From Bursaphelenchus xylophilus (lineage: Eukaryota; Nematoda; Chromadorea; Rhabditida; Aphelenchoididae), in assembly GCA_904066235.2 (NCBI GenBank), contig CAJFCV020000001.1, positions 1,922,001-1,986,000 on the forward strand: a DNA stretch of 64,000 nt. Direction: 5' to 3'. The notes beneath the pieces were generated by a model. The model was not told where the DNA came from and did no database searches. It worked only from the letters and a program-made list of their open reading frames with translations. Positions 33,483-46,600 of this stretch are shown piece after piece (position 1 is the first letter of the stretch; every line of letters starts with the position of its first letter). The translations under genes were made by a program, and so were the position numbers.

Positions 33483-33780
33483 GAAATGAAAATCTAAACC
33501 TTTACACTTCTTATTGGTCGCAAATATTGAATGTACACTCGGTAAATTGCAGCAAGAGCAAAACAATTACTTCGGAGGCCAGGACTGCTTGCAGCAAACA
33601 CTCCGCTGCTTGAACACGCAAAGATATAACCCAACGGTGCTCTTGACCGAACAGGCAATCCGACAATGTTGTTATAACTGTCGTCAATTTTGAGCATATT
33701 TCGTTGCAGCAAACCATATTGCATATGAGGAATGGAAAACTTTTTTTTCTTTTTTCTATAATAAAAACTGCGAGGCTTCA

Positions 33781-34510
33781 CTAGGGAATTGTACAAACGA
33801 ACCCTCACCAAATGGCAAGTGTTATACACCATTGGAAAGCCCTTGAAAAATGATGAAAGGTACCATTTTCATTTTTTGCAGAATGTCTCAGGGCAAAAAA
33901 TTATAAACGGTTGATTTGTCCCTTAAGTAGTTACAATATCGGCTGTGGGACAAAATAAATCTTATTTCAAAACGCTAAATGGTAAATATTGCTACTAGGT
34001 TGGCCTAAGAGTCATTATGAAGATTGGCGATTGCCAGTAAAACCATTTTACATACGATATTTACTGGTTTTAAACACCCATAACGTGAAAAAACACTTTT
34101 CACTTTTTTTAATTTTGAAAAACGTGCAAGTTTGATGGTTTTAACCATAATCGACCGTTTTCTAGAAAAATTAAAGCGTTTGTAAAAGTTTAACTCAAAT
34201 ATTATCCTAACTTTAAGAACGCAAAATGTTTTTTCCCAAGCTGGGAATCGAACCTAGCTTGGTTTGGCTTATCAGCCTGCTCGGCAACCATTGCACTATT
34301 GAAGCAACCCTTTTCGAGGATTTTTATCCGCTCAAGAGAAAGAAAGATTTTTATTGCGAAATGACCTAAAAATAATGAAATTTGCAGTATGTCGTCGCGG
34401 AAAGGCATTCTGCAAAAAATGAAAATGGTATCTTGCACCATTTTTCAAGGGCTTTCCAATGGTGTATATGACTTGCCATTTGGTGAGGGTTCGTTTGTAC
34501 ACTTCCCTAG
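33781..34510. mobile_element. 730-bp Tc4-like TIR element with TCA target duplication
   Basis: CTAGGGAATTGTACAAACG at the left is the inverse of the right end CGTTTGTACACTTCCCTAG. Terminal repeats extend for about 110 bp. TCA flanks both sides (33778-33780, 34511-34513). Tc4 of C. elegans also begins CTAGGGAA and duplicates TNA. No transposase; the interior carries a tRNA-like sequence. Confidence 0.85.
34233..34305 (-). other. tRNA-like sequence with intact A and B boxes (pseudogene or SINE-like)
   Basis: Minus strand TAGTGCAATGG (34298-34288) fits the pol III A box and GGTTCGATTCC (34254-34244) the B box exactly. The T arm mostly pairs, but the acceptor stem does not and the anticodon loop (CTGATAA) lacks a proper stem. 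It lies inside the Tc4-like element. Confidence 0.6.
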
Positions 34511-35044
34511 TCAGGCTCGTTTTTTGCAGAAAACAAAGGGGAGTTTTATTATGTCGAAAGTTGGCAGAAATGTGATAATTTTTTGCAAATTTTGTCATGA
34601 AGAGCTCCACAACCCTAAATCATTTCTTCGGAGTGCGGTAGAATTTGTTGGCCGCGAGAAATTCCAAGATTTTTTTGTTGCGAGAGAGTAAGCAGGACTA
34701 GACAAAATTAAAAACCAATTTCAAGTTGGAATTGATAGGTTGCCTGTTCCCGACGTTTGTGCAAATCCAACGGGTGACCGCTTTTTTACCGCCACTGTTA
34801 ATCTTTTGCGTTTTGCCCTATTCCCACGTCGATTCGATTCAAAGAAACAGAGGCCCTGTTTTGTGTTGCAGCTTTGTTAAGAACAATTCTCAGGAGAACA
34901 GACCATATTTAAAGAGTGATTGAACATAATTAAACATAGTTTTCCGCTGAATCAGTCTAACAAGACTACTCATCTTCCTTCCAAAACTCCCTATCAAATT
35001 ATTATGCCCTCGGACGTTCACTATTCCTCACGATCAGCTGCAAC

Positions 35045-37141
35045 ATGAGAGTTCTGCTTCTACTTTTGATTTTTTACATTGTTTCCTGTACTGGACTGAA
35101 ACGAAGTTCCGATGCGAAATACGATGAGCTTCTGTCTCGAAGCAAGTTTTTCCCATTAGCAGCAGCTGCGTATTCGGATAACCCGGAGAAATGCGTTGAA
35201 AACAAGTTCAATAATGCGACGGTAAGGTGATGTCTTCTTATCAGCGTGTCGGGAAAATAATGAGCATTCTTTCGCATCGAAAGTCGCATCGCCACTGAGA
35301 AAATGAATTGTGTCGCGAAAAAATCAAATTGCTTTTCACTTCAGTGACACAATTGGCACAACGACAGAGTGCCTATTACAGTGAAAAAAGGTCGCTGGAT
35401 ATCTCAACTACAGTGAGGGACCTGATCCAATGGCAAAAAACGTCTCCTTTTGCATCCCGGAAGGGACCAAAATGACTCCAAACCATTCGCTTCTCCAAGC
35501 TAAAAAACTCCGCTTTGAAAAGCGCGCCCTTTCCTTCAAGGCGGGCTCTTCAAAGCGGGGTTTTTTAGCTTATAGAAGGGAAGGGTTTGGAGACATTTTG
35601 GTCCCTTCCGGGATGCAAAATAAGACGTTTTTTGCCATTGGATCCGGTCCCTTACTGTATTTTCCCGGCAGGCTGATTAGTAGAGCAAAAACTCGTAACG
35701 ATTTTACGAATTGTAGGTTATCAAAACGTACGGAGTACCGTGCGGAAGCGGAGCCAACGACCAGGACACTTGTTTCGGCTTTTTGGCAATTCTCCGCGAA
35801 GAACAAGCGATCGCGTTGGGATTCAGGTAAGCTGTTCCTAAAAGAAGTGTTTCTAGTTCGACACAAAAAAAACAACACTAACAATGAGTGCTAATTTTCA
35901 TCCAACCCTTCAGAGGCTCAATGTCCAAGGAGCAAATAATTCGAGAAGGAGTTGACACTTTGTTCAAGCCTGGAGTCCCCGCGTTCGGCAATGCCAAGAT
36001 CAGTTTCTATTTTTCAACAGCTTTCAATGCAGTTTGGAATGGTGGGGGAATGAAAGCCGATTTTTCGAGGGCTGCTGAACAGTTCAGTAATTACAGTATA
36101 TGGGTAAGTTACCTTGTCGTATCTTTGAGTTACTACGCTTTTCAAAAGTGCGAAGACTTTTTCGCGCGTGCCGAATCGTGCAAAAACCCATTTTGCACCG
36201 TGCATTTGACTTTTTTCATTTTTTTGGGCGCACAGTGCACAAACCTTTTTTTTGAAGAGATTTTGTGCGATGAGTGAGAACGCACAGTGCAAAAAAAATT
36301 CAGAAAGCCCGCACTGTGAGAAAAAAGGCAAAATGCACTGTGCGCCGGGTTTTGCACAGTGCATTTGGCATTGTTCAACCGAAAATCGGGCGAGAAAAGT
36401 TTCAGCGTCGCTGCGACGTCTCTGAAGCAATTTCGCATGACGAGTCAAAATGCACAGTGCAAAAAAGGGCAAAATGCACTGTGCACAGCGACAACAAGTC
36501 TCCGCATTTTTAAAAAATACGTCGTATAATAATATCAGTCTGTCGGGAAAATAATGTTTATTTGTCGCATCTAAATTTCTCGCCACAACCTCGCACCAAA
36601 TCGCCAACTGTCGCAATGCATTAATCGGCGATTTTAAAGCGCGACGAATCCACATTGTTTTCCCGACAGACAGTTAAGACGTTTCCAGGTGACCGGTCAT
36701 TCGCTTGGTGGTGCAATGGCTTCGATTTGCGCCGCACAAATTGCATTCGATCTGCCGAAAGAAGCGCATCGCATACTGCTGTACACCTACGGACAGCCAC
36801 GCGTTGGGAATCGGAATTACGCCGATTTTGTTGACCGAAACATTCCTGTAGCATATCGGGTGGTCCATTATCGCGATGTGGTCGCGAATGTCCCACTAAT
36901 CGACATGTCACGGTTCTGGCATCATAAAATGGCCGTGGTTTACAACCAAAGCATGAACATTGGAAGTGGCTACGGCGAATGCGATGGAAGCGACATACAA
37001 TGCACTGTCAAGTATTTCACGGTTCAAAACTCCGTGGACGACCATGTATTTTACTATGGGGTCAGAGTTTCGGATTATGGGATCAACGGGTGCCGGCTAA
37101 CGCAAAGGGTCGGCATCGATCTAAGGCCGTTGGAGCAGTAG
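35045..37141 (+). CDS. secreted class 3 (fungal-type) lipase, 4 exons
   Basis: Alpha/beta-hydrolase predicted to cleave triacylglycerol or related esters outside the cell or in the gut lumen. Exons 35045-35221, 35717-35826, 35914-36103 and 36689-37141 join in phase to 309 residues. A strong signal peptide spans residues 1-17. The Lipase_3 nucleophile elbow is GHSLGG with Ser164, followed by GQPRVGN, HYRDVVANVP with Asp222 as the acid, and DDHVFYYG with His278 near the C-terminus. Paired cysteines fit a secreted enzyme. All three catalytic residues are present. Introns 1 and 3 are swollen by nested MITEs. Nematodes encode many such lipases, so no one-to-one name is given. Confidence 0.88.
35241..35679. 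mobile_element. hairpin MITE interrupted by a second MITE
   Basis: The left half starts TCAGCGTGTCGGGAAAATAA and the right half ends TTTTCCCGGCAGGCTGAT. The TA-flanked element 35411-35657 was inserted between them. Lies in intron 1 of the lipase gene. Confidence 0.8.
35411..35657. mobile_element. 247-bp TIR MITE with TA target duplication (nested)
   Basis: CAGTGAGGGACCTGATCC ... GGATCCGGTCCCTTACTG flanked by TA. Sister copy of 25337-25586 in opposite internal orientation. Confidence 0.85.
36140..36676. mobile_element. GCACAGTGC-palindrome cluster followed by a hairpin MITE in lipase intron 3
   Basis: 36180-36490 carries about nine GCAC-N-GTGC palindromes, several as TTTTGCACAGTGCA. 36534-36676 is a CTGTCGGGAAAATAATG hairpin MITE with its inverse end. 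Confidence 0.75.
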
Positions 37142-37147
37142 ATTCAA

Positions 37148-37593
37148 CAGGGGAAATGTCCCAAGTGCGACGCTCGGATTTTCTTTTAATTTTGCATACA
37201 TTTCAGGCATAGAATACATATCAATTTCTGAAGATTTTAGCTCGCGGTTTGCCAGGGGAGCTGAGATATTGAACGATCTTTTTGGCCGAGAGAGTACGCG
37301 AAATGCGGAGAACGGTCAGAAAAAAACGCTTTTTGACCGCATCTCCGCCAATTTTGGGGAGAAAAAATCGATTTTTTGTAGAAACATTACCGTCTACGGT
37401 AGAAATAAATGTGAAACTTTTCATGACAAAATTTGCTAAAAGATGTCAAATTGTTGACCAACTTCCGACGTAAAAATCTCGCTAGTTTCTGCTAAGCGCG
37501 AGCTGGAAATCTCGCATATGTCTGGGGCAAAAATTAATTTAAATTTTTCTCAGGTTTTAATAAAAATCTAAGCGTCGCACTTCTCCTCGTTGT
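37148..37593. mobile_element. TNA-type MITE copy just after the lipase gene
   Basis: Starts CAGGGGAAATGTCCCAAGTG eight bases after the lipase stop, so it forms the gene's 3' flank. The right end is decayed (AGCGTCGCACTTCTCC). Confidence 0.75.
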
Positions 37594-37779
37594 CAATAAA
37601 TCCAATAAATTATAACTTTATTGGCATGCTCGTCGTATTTTACAATTAAATTTTTTATTACACAACATTTGACCTTTATCCTTCGGTTATTAAAAATTTC
37701 ACAGTCTAATTAGAATTTTAATTTTCGAAACGGGAGTATAAAAACTTCCTTTTGTTTAATCAACTTGGGCAATTTCAAT

Positions 37780-38621
37780 ATGAAAAATTTGTTTTTTATC
37801 GCTTTGATAGCAATCATCTGTAATCGTTTCAATGCGCAAACGCGGCCACGGATTTTCAATGATACTAGTAAGTGATTTATAAAATTACAGTCAAAAGTTG
37901 GTACACCGAACCGCAAAGGACCAAAAAAAATTGTTTGTTACTGAAAGGTTTTGTTATATAAGTTCTATTCGCATTATTTAAAAATTGAATTGACTCTTGG
38001 GACCCCTAAAATTGTTTTTTATAGACAGCTTTCGCTATACGGAAGTTTTATTTACATATTCCCTGTAAAAACTTGCCTTTTACCTATAGCAAAACAACTC
38101 TGACACGAAAATTTAGTCCCAAACGGCCCGCCATTAGCGATATGTCACTATTTAATGGACAGCACGATGATGATGGTGGCCAGGATGCCAAGGAACCGGA
38201 GAAATCGCGAAATGGCAATACGGACCAACGAAAAGACGATGAGTTACTATGTAAGTGAGAGTTTCGTTGCCTGTATCTGTCCTAAGCGTATAAGCAGGGG
38301 TCCACAAAATCTCAAGTTCGATCATTTTTGAAAGCCAAATTCACAAATTTTTGAATTCCCTGCTCAAGTTCAACGTGAAACATTCAAGCTTCGCGACTTC
38401 ACAAACCTGAACTTGACATAAAAAGAAATTTTTTGGAGCTCTGCTCGTAAGCCAAAGAAAATACATATATGGAATTTTATAATGCCCAGGTTGTCGATCC
38501 ACCGTTGTTGTATCCGCCACAATGCATCGCGTCCATTAATCGTTGCATGGCAACTCAGTTGGAGATGGACCGACCACTCCATGATCCGCATGGGTGTTGC
38601 TTCTACTGTAGCGATAAATAA
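37780..38621 (+). CDS. putative small secreted cysteine-containing protein, 3 exons
   Basis: Exons 37780-37867, 38117-38250 and 38490-38621 are the only phase-consistent chain I find, giving 117 residues. Exon 1 encodes a signal peptide (MKNLFFIALIAIICNRFNA). Exon 3 encodes VVDPPLLYPPQC and ends in a Cys-rich tail (HGCCFYCSDK), with an AATAAA overlapping the stop. Exon 2 is doubtful: a different frame there (SLFNGQHDDDGGQDAKE) looks more protein-like but cannot be spliced in phase to its neighbours. Either a sequence error or a missed exon is possible. No family recognised. Confidence 0.4.
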
Positions 38622-40677
38622 AAAGCATCACTTGAAATGCTGGAAACCCACGAAACTTTTTATCCAAATTCTTTTACAAAATTATTCCGAAATAAATCCA
38701 AACACTCAGAAGAGCCTTTCAAAACGTACTTCTCACAGTCTACGATATATGAATCGAGGAATTCATATACGCAAAAAAAACTTATGGGTAAAAACATTAT
38801 CCATGACGATAAAAATCAAAAATCGGAAGAAAATCGAGAAAATTCAACAAAAATATGACAATTCTCGCAAAACTATCAACAAAACCACGAAAAAATCAAT
38901 TTTAATTATCTGAACAATATGAAAACTAAACAAATAACAACATAACAAATCTATGGCACATTACAGTGTTATATGGCAAAGTAAAGTAATATATCAAATA
39001 ATACATAACAATATCGTAATAATTACAGCAGTAAATACATTATCATCTACAGATCAAAGTCTTATCAGTAGTAGCAATAGTATATCGGAGTACTTTCTCT
39101 TCTCTGATACCTTACAATACAAGGTGGTTTCAAAAATATATGTAGGACTCCAAATTTCGTTGGGCACCGTCGTTGTGGCTACAGTATGGAGGGAGCACTC
39201 CCCTAAAGCCAAACAAGTTTGGCCGCAGTGTCTACATCACTTTTTGTGATGGACCCCATGGTCCGGATTACTGTCGGAGTCAGGGATGTCAAGGAGGGTC
39301 TCTCCTAACTTGTACTGGGGTGTTTCCAGTCGGTCCAAGTGGCGGACTTCTCGTTTTGGCCGGTATTCCCGCCTTTCCATCGCTGGCTTGCGTCAGCTTC
39401 ACAGCGACTTTCGTTTCACTACTCTTTGTTTTGAAAATGCTGGCAAAAGTGGGACGACTTTTCTGGAGGGTCGGTTATAAAAAAGAAAAAATCAAAATTG
39501 TATATTTGCTGCGACTTGGCCATCCCCTTACTTTGAGCGTACTGCTCAAAACTTACGTGTAGAATCCTCCGAAAACTTACCTAGTGAAACTAAAAATAGA
39601 AAGTTTTTTTGACCTCATAACCCGCGGCTACGTCACGTGGGACGTTTTAAGCCGGAACCATAGTGCCGACCGCGGTATAGAGGCGAGCTTTCGCTACATT
39701 ACCCACGTTGGGGACCTCGTTCACCCGCCTTAACTTCGGACCAGCACACGGGCCCCCGCTCATGGCTGCTCGGAGGGGAAAGAGGACTCTCGGCCTAGCG
39801 CCCCAGGTCTCGGCACCAGCGATTACCGAACTCTGCTGCAACGATCGAAGAAAATACCTGAAAAGAGAAATTTTACTGCACCGAGAGGCCTCGAATTACC
39901 TGGAGAACCTATTGCCCCGTGTTTTAACCAAGTAATCCAGGGCATTTCCTTTCAAAACGAGGATCAACTAAATTCTCGGGATTAGAAGTCAAGTATATAA
40001 ATTTGTGAAAAAACCATTCAAAAAATCGAAAAAGTGAGCGGAACGGATACTACAAGGAACGATGAACGTCTTGAACACGTTTCTAACTGAAAATAATAAT
40101 AGAAACAATGATGTATCATCGGAGTTTTTCGACATCTTGTGGAAGCCCAGTACAATAATGAAAAAGAGGTGAAAAAATAAAGAAAAGGTGGAAATATCTA
40201 AATTTCTGCTTAGAAATTGTTGATGTAACCTCTAAAACTTTACAGCTATTCAGTTTACACCCATTTGAAACATCATTTTACCTCAAAAAACCTTCCTTTA
40301 CTTTTTCCAATAAATTTTGTGACACTTCGCCAAAACCTTGAACGAAATGTCACAGAAACGCAAAACTCCGCGCAAATTGCTGATAATTGCCATTCCGAAC
40401 AAACACAAGGTTTATTTTGTGTTGCACTGCATTTTAAATCATTATTTTTTAAAATTTCAAAGGTATATTAGCCTCAATGTCAAAAAAATCTAATTTTCCG
40501 ATAGAAAAATGTCAGGCGTTTGACAAAAATTAGTCAGTCGATTGGGGTTGAATCAGACCCCGATTTCGGAGGAAAAACTGAACGCTGACAAAGTTTCGAC
40601 CCCCGAAAATTTGAAAATTGGGAGTGAAAAAATATTTTTTTTATTCTTTTTGAAAATTTTGGATTTGAAAATTGTCG
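38622..40677. other. intergenic; GC-elevated island at about 39150-39940
   Basis: AT-rich DNA at both sides flanks about 800 bp of clearly higher GC without a convincing gene. A 129-codon ORF at 39173-39562 has no splice support. I see no rRNA or tRNA match. It may be a mobile-element fragment (LTR-like) or horizontally acquired; undetermined. Confidence 0.35.
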
Positions 40678-43600
40678 ATGGACGATTTGATTTCGTCGAC
40701 TTCGAGCAGCACTAGTGACCGGTTAGGTAAGTGTCCGAAGTGTGGAGCTGGATTTCCCGAGCATTTGAAGCTAATTTACGACCTTATTTTAGGTTGGCTG
40801 GACGTAAATGCCTTCAATTTGGAAGTGGAGAGAAACAAAGTTAGAAATCATACTGAAAAGTGAGTAGAACGAGTCCTGGAGTTGTCAAATACCATATCTA
40901 CTATTTCATTTTTCAATTTTTTTTAATTTAGCTACAAATGGCAAAACAACAAAAAGTTGGTGGTCCGCAGAGGAATCGGCTTCACAATTCACCTTTCCAC
41001 GTCCAAACCTTTCAATCTGCGGGCACACGCGATAATTTTTATTTTTAATATTGGCACAGGACGTTCCCAGCCGAACGCTACGCAGCAAATCCAAGTCCTC
41101 CCAAAAATCGCGATGGAGCAATCCCAATTCGGGACTGATTGGGCCGCCGAAATATTGGAGAGTGATGAGAATTCGGTGGCTGTTGAGGTGAGATATTTTT
41201 TGGGGGAAAAATAAAAAAAATATTTGTAAAAAACGCCAAATTTTATGACGAAAAAAACTACCCCGCACGTCAGTCCAAAATAGAACAAAAAATTTCCCGC
41301 CCCTTTTTGGTGATTCGTTCAAAACGAAATGTCACTATCCGATAAAACGCATTTTCTTATCTTTCTTCTCCCTTTTCGAGAAAAAGGAATTATTTCGAAC
41401 GAGAAAAAGTGCCGATAATTTCGTGACATTTCGTCTCTCTTTTAAATCAATGAAAACGATACGAAGTTTCGAAACGGTTCAGGAAATGCGCTGGATTGAC
41501 GTGCCCCGGGGCAATCGGATTTCCTTCAAATCTTCTAGGCTTGTTATTTCTGAAAATTTTGGCTTATACGTAGTAGTTAGACAAACATTAAAATACAGTA
41601 GATGTAAAAAATATTTCGGTTATTTCCCAAAGTTCGACCAGTCGATTTTTTTCAAAAATTTTCCCTAACGCTCCACATAGGTCCCCTATCAATTCCTACA
41701 AAATTTAGCCCATGCTTTTGAACTAGGCCCGAGATATTCGTCTTTGAAGTCGAGGGAGTACTGAAAATGAGGAGAGTTGGACAGACGGCCGAGGGTTTTC
41801 AGCCGTATCTTTTGGAATTCCGCTTTAAGAAAATTGATTTTTTGTACAATAGAAAAATTCTATCCGGCAGCTTGAACAGAATACTAATGTGCCGAGTTGC
41901 AACGTGTATGAGGGTCCCTAGTCTAGGTCCTATCTAAGATACCAAGCCCAATTACTACTATACAAAAAAATTACACTGATCAACTCACAAAGTTTAACTC
42001 CACGGGATACGACGAGTTGACCAGACAATACCATACAATAGACAAACAAATAGTAGACAATTTATTGCGCAGCGGTAAATTGTCTGCAGAATAATTTACA
42101 CTTCTTCACACCCTTCACACTCATTGATTGGACGATTTCCATTCCTTTTATACCAATTTGTAGGACATTGGAAATATGCAAATTTTCACGCGAAGTGGTG
42201 ACACTAAATTTACTCCATGAAAATCGGAAAAAATTGATAATTTTCAGAATGTTTTGACCAAAAATTCATGATTTTTTTCGTCAAATTGCTCGCTAAAAAC
42301 CTCACCCACACTAACCATCATTCTTTAGATCCACATCCCCATAAAATGCATCATCGGTTGTTGGAGAGTCCGCATTTTTAGTGGCTCCTCCGATGAGAAT
42401 GAGCAAATCAGCAACGTCCATGAATGTAGTGTGTCTAAATTTCAAAAATTGGATGTTTATGTGCTTTTCAACCCGTATTTGGAGGGTAAGCGAAAGTTTC
42501 GGCCAAGTATTAGAACAAAAATTTTTGAAAGCAAATTTGGGTTTTTGCTTTCCAAAATTTTTTTTGCTTTACAAAATTACTGTCTTGGCTTTCCGAAAAA
42601 TTAATCTTGCTTTCCGAAAAAGTTAATTTCCGCTTTCCAAAATTTTAATTTCCGCTTTCCAAAATTTTAATTTTCGCTTTTCAAAAAATTTAATTTTTGC
42701 TTCCCCGAAAAAAATTTGTGCCGGCTCCGCTGGGAAAAGCTTGCGTCGCGGCAGTATCGCACTTGCACGGTGCAAAAAGGGGTTTTGTGCACGGTGCGGT
42801 CCACTTCCGCGACACGCACTGTGCAAAAACAGAAGTTTTCTTTGCACTGTGCAATAGGCTTTTTTGGGCTGTCGCTCGCACCCTGACGTTTTCCGCACAG
42901 TGCACTTTTATTGCCAACTTTTGTCTGTTCTTTCGACGAAGTCGAATCAAAAGTGGAAAGGAAGAGGAGTGTGTACGCCCATAGCCCGTTGAAAGCACGC
43001 CATCCCGTCCGATCTGGCAAGTTAAGCAACGGTGCGCTTGATTAGTACTTGGATCGGAGACGTCCTTGGAATCTCAAGTGGCGTACGCGTTTTTGACTTT
43101 TTTGCAAATCAAAATCATATTTTCCTTCCGGAAGGGCTGTGATTCAAAAAAAAAAAATTTTCCAACTTTAGCGGACCCCTCATTCTACGAAAACGCCTGT
43201 GAACGCGCGTTTTATCTGAATCAACAGACGGAATTGTCGTTTTCCGGGACAAAAGTCGGCCCAAATAGTTACAATTTTAGCAAAAACCCATGGGTTCATG
43301 GACAGGTAAGATGACTTTCAGCTTTTTTTAGAGTCCAAAATTCGAATTTCAACCCAAAAAATACATATTTTTTAGTTTGATGAAAACACCCTAAAAACGG
43401 CCGTATTTTTGCTGGAAAAGATGACAAAAGACGAGAAGAAGCCGAAAACGACCGGAATTACGGTGAATGATCGGATGAATGTGGTCCGGGTGATTAGAAA
43501 AATGGCGTTTGCGGTAAAAACAATCTTCTTCATGACAGCGGACGCGGAAATTGATGACACAAATTTCATCTCAACCAAGCAACTGATCGACAAATTTATC

Positions 43601-46600
43601 GAATCCCAGCGCTCGCTAATTTCAACAGAGAGTTTCGTACAAGCGAATCTTTACATCTCGTTGATTCGTTCGTTGGGAATTTGTGCCCGTTCGGTTACTT
43701 GTATCGAAGCCAGCTACGACGCGGATCCCACGTTGACGGTGGACCGGGCTTTCGTCAAGAATTCGGACGACTTTACGTTTGAGCCGATGAGAAATAGTGT
43801 GGTGAGCTTTTTGAAAAAATTGATTGTAAAATACGAGGTATTAACTTATATTATATATACATAGACTTACAAGGGAAGTACTACAAGTCTTTAAACTTGC
43901 ACACCCGTCAGAAATAAGCCACATTCAATTCGTAAAAGCTTTACAGCGACGGACCTGATCCAGTGGCAAAAAACGTATCATTTCGCAAAATGATACGTTT
44001 TTTGTGACTGGATCCGGTCCGCCACTCTAGTTCGTACTTTGCCGGCGCAGCCGAGATATTCAACGATCTTTACGGCCGAGAGAGTACGCAAAACGCGGAG
44101 AGCGGTCAGAGAGAAAAACACTTTTTGGCCATAAATTTTGTAGAAGATTATCCGGTAGAAGCAGAAACACAACTTTTTCATGTTAAAACTCGCCACAAAG
44201 TACCCATCTTTGCCAGTTTTCGAGCGATTTGCCAGTTTTTCGAGTAGAAGGCTTGGCTGTCAATCATTATTCAGAAAAAATTTTTTTTTCAACTTTCAAG
44301 GTCTTAGCAAACTTTCTATCAGTCTGTCGGGAAAATAACGACCACATATTCACATCTAAAATTGTGATCGCCGCACGTCAAACTGAGGAGTCCGGTGACC
44401 GGAATAGACTCTTCGCTATCAGTTTTTTACATTTCGTCTTGATTTCCAGAGAAAGAGAGAAAAAAGACACGCAAAAGCGTACTCTCTCGCCCCAAAAATT
44501 CCCCATTTCAAACGTTTTTTCGCGTCTTTTTTTTGGCAAAGTGCCAATCCGTTCAACGGACTGTTTTAGCTTTCTCAGTTTGACGTGCGTACTCTAACTG
44601 GATCAGGTCCGTCACTCTACTGTAAATTCGTTTAGGGTCAGCTCTGGGAATGCACGCGAACCTACCACATCTGGGTCGAATGTTTTTGCCGCCGCTCGGA
44701 CATTGGCTCCGAGTTCGACGGCTGGCAATTGGTCGATCCGACAGCGCCCGAGTCCCCGTTATCGGCGCGACAATTTGGGCCGGCTTCATTGCGCTCTTTG
44801 AAGGCGACAAAACTGGAGGTTCCCTACGATGCCAGACTCTTTTATGGAATGTATCGCAGCAACAAAGTCCAATGGTTTTATGAATACGAAAGCGAAGCGG
44901 ACGAGTACAGATTATTGCATGTGAAATTCTGCTGGGGGAATGAGTTGTAAGTAGGAAAAAAAATATATTTTTTTTTTTGTCAAAATACTTGTCTGAGCCA
45001 ATTGCACGCTCAAAAAGCAACAAATTGCACAGTGCAAGGTGAAATTTTGGTTTTGCACAGTGCATGTCGCAAAAATCAAATAAGCGACTTTGCGAATGGA
45101 CTAGTAAAATCGTACCGCGCCTTTAGCTTATCTTTATAGCTTATAAACAGTCAGTACATCGAGAAGGGGACGAAACTGATTGTTTTTATTATAAGCTTCA
45201 ACTTCATAAGCAGTAATCTGTAGCTACGTGTAGAAAGTATAAAGAATTACACAAAAAACATCAATTGATTATAGTATTACGTTGTTTTAGGTAACATTTT
45301 GTAGATTTTTAATTTAAATTTAGAGTTATAGAGATTACTCTTAAAAAGCATCATTTGCTTTTATATGTTTTTAGTATTAGGTTGTTTTAGGCAACAATTA
45401 TGCAAAGTATTATCTATTTTTAAACAAAATTTTCTTGAATGTAAATAAAGATCAAAAAAAAAGTAAAAATAAAAAAATATTTTTTTTTTCAAATTTCATC
45501 CAAACTATATATTACCCTATGTGCGCCATTAATAGTTCAGAAAATTTTAGCTTGTGTTATACAAAAATTTTGTGATTTTTAGGCTGCAAAGTTTTCGAAA
45601 ATTCAAAAAGATTTTTTGCAATTTTCGGAATAAAAACTTGGCATTCTGTTCGAAGCTTGGAGTAAACCTTTTCTACAAAAGCTCTTTGCAAATTTCTGGC
45701 TCAATTATTGCCATTGCAGCGTAAGAACTTTCTATAAAAAATCAGCTTTTTCCAAGCCGAAACAAAAAAGTTATAGGCAAAAAGGATTTTTTGTCTGCCG
45801 ACTCTCCCCATTTCGCGTGCTCTCTCGAAAACAAAACCTGAATATCTCGGCTGCCGCTGAAAAGCGGGAGCTAAAACTTTCGGGGATTGATATGTGGCTA
45901 TTTTAGAACACATATGCAAAATTTTACACTTTTTTATAAAAAAAAATTTTTTAATTTTTCAAAAAATAAAATAAAAAAATTTCATTCCAAATCACTCATT
46001 ACGGACATAAAATCTCCTCAAATTCTCTACTGGTTATTTGGAGGTGGATGGGTAGTTGGCAGTGCTGGCAAAGGTCGTTAGATCGCCTCTTCTTCTGGTC
46101 AGAGTGTTCATTTCAGGCTCATTCTTGCTCGTTTTGGCCAATTCTTTGCTTTCCCGATTCGAGTTTTCCTCCGATTTGCTTTCAATTTTGCTTTTTGGGG
46201 CTTTGTGTTTCTTCTGAACGGGCAAAACGAAGTAAAATATGGTGAAAATTACGAGTCCAACGGTAATACCCCTGAAAAAAATTTGTCAAATTTCAAGCCT
46301 CGGATTTTAATGAAGCTTGGAAAAAAATTTAGATTAGAGATTTCTAAGACACATCTGAGATTTTTAACCTGCAGTTTCCAGAAACAATCGGGATTTTTCG
46401 GTCGAAAAATTTGAAATTCGAAAAATTTTTTTGCGATTTTCTATTATAAAAAATTGGCATTCTGTTCCAAGTTTGAAGTAAAAAGTTTCTACAAAAACTA
46501 AATTTTTTCCACCTGAAAATCAAAAAGATATAGCCGAAAACACATTTTTTCTCAGACTGTCTCTCCTCATTTTTCATAGTCTCTCAAAAAAAATTTTTTT

